Below, piece by piece: positions 60,580 to 64,000 of a stretch of 64,000 nucleotides of DNA. Source of the DNA: Serinus canaria (lineage: Eukaryota; Chordata; Aves; Passeriformes; Fringillidae); NCBI RefSeq assembly GCF_022539315.1, contig NC_066315.1:97507990-97571989 (forward strand), in the 5' to 3' direction. The translations under genes and the position numbers were made by a program. Positions within the stretch are counted from its first letter, which is position 1; every line of letters starts with the position of its first letter. The notes beneath the pieces are model-generated. The model worked only from the letters and a program-made list of their open reading frames with translations. It made no database searches and was not told where the DNA came from.

Positions 60580-63500
60580 ATCCCTCAGTACAAGCCTTTG
60601 GAAACAGAAGGCTAAGAAGCTTGCCCACCTCCTCAAGCATGAAGAGCCATTTGTAAATGGAAAGTAAGAACCCTGCCCTTCTCCTGGAGTAGGGAGAGCC
60701 ATTGGGAAATGGAAGGTAAGAAGCATGCCCCTCTCCTCTCTTCTCCTCAAGCATGAAGAGCCATTTAGAAAGGGAAGGAAAGAACCCTGGCCCTCTACTC
60801 TCTCCTCCTTGCAAATGACAAGTCATCTAGAAATGGAAGGAAAGAGCCCTGTCCCCATCCTCACCTACCATGAGCCATTTGGAAAAGGAAGGCAAGAACC
60901 TTTAACCTCATCTCCTCAAGTATAAAGAGCCATTTGGAAGGGGAAGGTAAGAACCTTGCACTCTCCTCTCTTCTCCTCATGTATGACATGCCATTTCAGA
61001 ATGGAACGTAAGAATCTTTCCCCTATCTTCTCTTTTCCTCGAGTACAATGAGCCATTTGGGAAAGGAAGGTAAGAACCTTCTGCCACTTCTCCTCGAGTA
61101 TGAAGAACCATTAAAAAATGGAAGGTAAGAACCATGCCTCTCTCACCTCTTTTTTTCAAGGATGAAGAACCATTTGGAAAAGGAAGGTAAGAACCTTGCC
61201 CCTTTTCTCCTCATGTGTGAAGAGCCATTTGGAAAAGGAAGGTAAGAACCTTTCCCCTCTGCTCAAGCACCAAGGGCCTTTGGAAAATGAAGGCAAGATA
61301 CATGCGCTTCTTCTCTCTTCTCCGCAATAATGAAGAGCCATTTAGAGAAGGATGGTAAGAACCTTGCCCCTCTCCTCTCCTTGAGTACAAATGGTATTTT
61401 GGAAATGGAAGGTAAGAACCCTGATCCTCTCCCCTCTACTCCTCGAGTATGAAAAGCCGTTTGGGAATGGGCGTTAAGAACCATGCCCCTCTTCTCTCTT
61501 CTCCTTGAGTATGAAGAGCCTTTTGGAAATGGAAGGTAAGAACCTTGCCCCTCTTCTCTTTGAGTATGGCAACCACTGAAAAATGGAAGGGAAGGACCTT
61601 GCCCTTCTGTTCTCCTAAAAAACGATGGGCCATATGGAGAAGGAAGGTAAGATCCTTGTCCCTCTCCTCTTTTCTCCTCAAGTACAACGAGCTATATGGT
61701 AAGGGATGGTAAGAACCTTGCCCCTCTGCTCAAGTACCTGGGGCCATTGGAAAAGGTTGGTATGAAACATACCCCTCTTCTCTCTTCTTCACAGCTATGA
61801 CCAGCCATTTGGAAATGGAAGGTAAGAACCTTGCCCCTCTCCTCTCTTCTCCTCAAGTACAACTAGCCATTTGGAAATGGAAGATAAGAACCATGCCCCT
61901 CTCCTCTCTTCTCCTTGCGTATGAAGAGCCATTTCAAAATGGAAGCTAAGAACCCTGCCCCTCTCTTCTCTTCTCCCCATGTATGACAAGCCATTTGGAA
62001 AAGGAAGGTAAGAACCTTGCCCTTCTCCTCTCTTCTCCTTGGGTACAACGACCCATATGGAAAAGGAAGGTAAGAACCTTTCCCCTCTCCTTTCTTCTCC
62101 TGAAGTCTAACAAGCCTTCTGGAAATGGAAAGTGAGAACCCTGTTCCTCTCCTCTCTTCTCCTCGGGTACCACGAGCCATTTGGGAATGGAAGAACCTTG
62201 CCCCTCTGCTCAAGTATCACAGGACTTTGGAAAAGATTGGTATGAAACATGCCTCTCTTCTCTCTCCTTCACAAGTATGATCAGCTGTTTGGAAAAAGAA
62301 GGTAAGAACCTTGTCCCTCTTCTCCTCATGTATGAAGAGCCATTTGGAAAAAGAAGGTAAGAACCTTTCCCCTCTCCTTGTTTCTCCTGAAGTATAACAA
62401 GCCTTCTGGAAATGCAAGGTGAGAACCCTGTTTCTCTCCTCTCTTCTCCTCGAGTATGAAGAGACATTTGGAAATGGAAGGTAAGACCCATGCCTCTCTC
62501 TTCTCCTCGGTACACGAGCCATTTGGGAATGGAAGGTAAGAACCTTGCCCCTCTTCTCCTAATGTATGAAGAGTCATTTGGAAATGGAAGGTAATAACCT
62601 TGCCCTTCTGCTCAAGTACCACAGGCCTTTGGAAAAGGTTGGTATGAAACATGCCCTTCATCTCTCCTCCTCGAGTATGAAGAGTCATTTGGAAATGGAA
62701 GGTAAGAAACATGCCCCTTTCCTCTCTTCTCCTCATGTATGACAAGCCATTTGGAAAAGGAAGGAAAGAACCTTGCTGCTCTCCACTCTTCTTCTCAAGT
62801 ACAACTAGCCATTTGGTAATGGAAGATAAGAACCTTGCCCCTCTGTTCTCCTAGAGGATGACGAGCCATATGGAAACTGAAGGTAAGATCCTTGTCTCTC
62901 TCCTCTCTTCTCTTCGAATACAATGAGATATATATGGTAAAAGACAGTAAGAACCTTGCCCCTCTTCTCCTTGAGTATGAAGAGCCATTTCAAAATGGAA
63001 GGTAAGAACCTTGCCCCTTGGTTCTCGTAAAGAACGACGGGCCATATGGAGAAGGAAGGTAAGATCCTTGTCCCTCTCCTCTCTTTTCCTCAAGTACAAC
63101 GCGATATATACGGTAAAACAAGGTAAGGACCTTGCCCCTCTCTCCTTCTCATGTATGAAGAGCCAAAAGGAAATGGAAGGTAAGAACCTTTCCACACTGC
63201 TCAATTACAACGAGCTGTTCGGAAACGGAAGGTAAGAACCTTGCCTCTCTCTTCTCTTATTCCCTTGTACAACGAACCTTTTGGAAATGGTAGGTAAGAA
63301 CACTGCCCCTCTCCTCTCTACTCTTTGAATATTAAGAGCCATTTGGAAAAGTAAGGTAAGAACCTTTCCCCACTCCTCTCTTCTCCTGAAGTATGACAAG
63401 CCTTCTGGAAATGGAAGGATGAGAACCCTGCCCCTTTCCTCTCTTCTCCCAGTGTATGAAGAGCCATTTGGAAACGGAAGGTAAGAACCTTGCCCCTCTG

Positions 63501-64000
63501 CTGAAGTACCATGGGCCTTTGGAAAATGAAGGTATAAAACATGCCCCTCTTCTCTCTTTTTGACAAGTATGGTATGAAGAGCAATTTGGAAATGGAAGGT
63601 AAGTACCTTGCCCCTCTCCTATCTTCTTACCTATTATGAAGTGCTATTTGGGAATGGAAGGTTGGAATCCTACCTCTGTCCTCTCTTCTCATGTATGAAG
63701 AGCCATTTGGTAATGGTAGGTAAGAACTTTGACTCTTTCTTATCCTCAAGTATGAGAAGCCATTAGGGAATGGAAGGTAAGAACCTTGCCCCTCCCCCTT
63801 TCTTGAGTACAAATCGCCTTTTGAAAATGGAAGGTAGGAACCCTGCCCCTCTCCTCTCTTCTCCTCAAGTATGACAAAGTGTTTAGAAATGGAAGATAAG
63901 AACTTTGCCCCTCTCGTGAAGTATTTAGAGACCCTGGGCTATGGAATGTATATATCTTCCTCTCCAGTTGTTTCTTATTCTCTCCTCTTCTATCCTCTCC
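60580..64000. repeat. tandem array, about 62-bp unit, nearly 60 copies, continues past window
   Basis: A degenerate tandem repeat covers more than 3.4 kb and runs into the window edge. The common unit, in order, is TATGAAGAGCCATTTGG, AAATGGAAG, GTAAGAACCTTG, CCCCTCTCCTCTCTTCTCCTC, then AAG or GAG. Spacing varies from 50 to 65 because the pyrimidine run changes length. I count about 57 copies of the GTAAGAACC block or its variants. Copies differ by point changes and small indels; some variants recur as multi-unit blocks. The strand bias is strong: purines in the first half, pyrimidines in the second. Because 62 is not divisible by three, successive units change frame. Minus-strand open frames up to 139 codons result and I do not call them genes. 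I recognise no published satellite here. Confidence 0.95.

Noticed and set aside
60517..63812. Many minus-strand open frames of 60-139 codons with GEERRG and LPFPNG repeats
   Set aside because: They are one repeat unit read in rotating frames. The unit length is not a multiple of three and its purine-rich strand has few stops. No start, promoter or splice context supports a gene.
1..64000. tRNA, rRNA, snRNA or CRISPR features
   Set aside because: I found no A-box/B-box pair, cloverleaf, U6-like start or direct-repeat/spacer pattern. The only regular array (60.58 kb onward) has no unique spacers.

Overview
The window looks like vertebrate nuclear DNA from a bird, probably a passerine, in a gene desert. 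Three things point there. All recognisable LINEs are CR1, several ending in the ATTCTRTG 3' tail. The LTRs resemble avian ERVL- and ERVK-type families that I know from passerine genomes. The background is AT-rich unique sequence with almost no extended open reading frames. Family names come from recall of avian repeats; target-site duplications (TSDs) and motifs were read directly.

Layout. 1-20.4 kb: mostly unique AT-rich sequence with CR1 3' ends (1-145, 1695-2139, 7192-7312, 7622-7738), a possible LTR fragment near 6.4 kb and one exon-like segment at 3.26 kb. 20.4-27.7 kb: a repeat cluster. It holds a minus-strand LTR (20385-20904, TSD CAAAC), a CR1 reverse-transcriptase region (23519-26402) split by two LTRs and carrying a large GGAT microsatellite, and a minus-strand CR1 split by an LTR piece. 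30.4-38.9 kb: a solo LTR with a 6-bp TSD (30446-30822), a 1.34-kb solo LTR (36365-37703, TSD CTATC) and an internally deleted CR1. 43.2-44.1 kb: an orphan, broken retroviral pol remnant (RNase H-integrase). 49.2-52.7 kb: a 1.1-kb ERVL-type LTR and a long minus-strand CR1 with a 273-bp LTR inside it. 59.4-60.0 kb: an old CR1.

From about 60.58 kb to the right edge lies the most unusual feature, a tandem array of nearly 60 units of about 62 bp with higher-order structure. Each unit looks like a miniature exon-intron module: a short block, a strong GTAAG splice-donor match, a pyrimidine tract and an AG. I know of no description of it.

No host protein-coding gene, tRNA, rRNA or CRISPR array can be supported. 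All retroelement coding regions seen are broken. Four stretches look by eye like conserved non-coding elements, but that needs an alignment.
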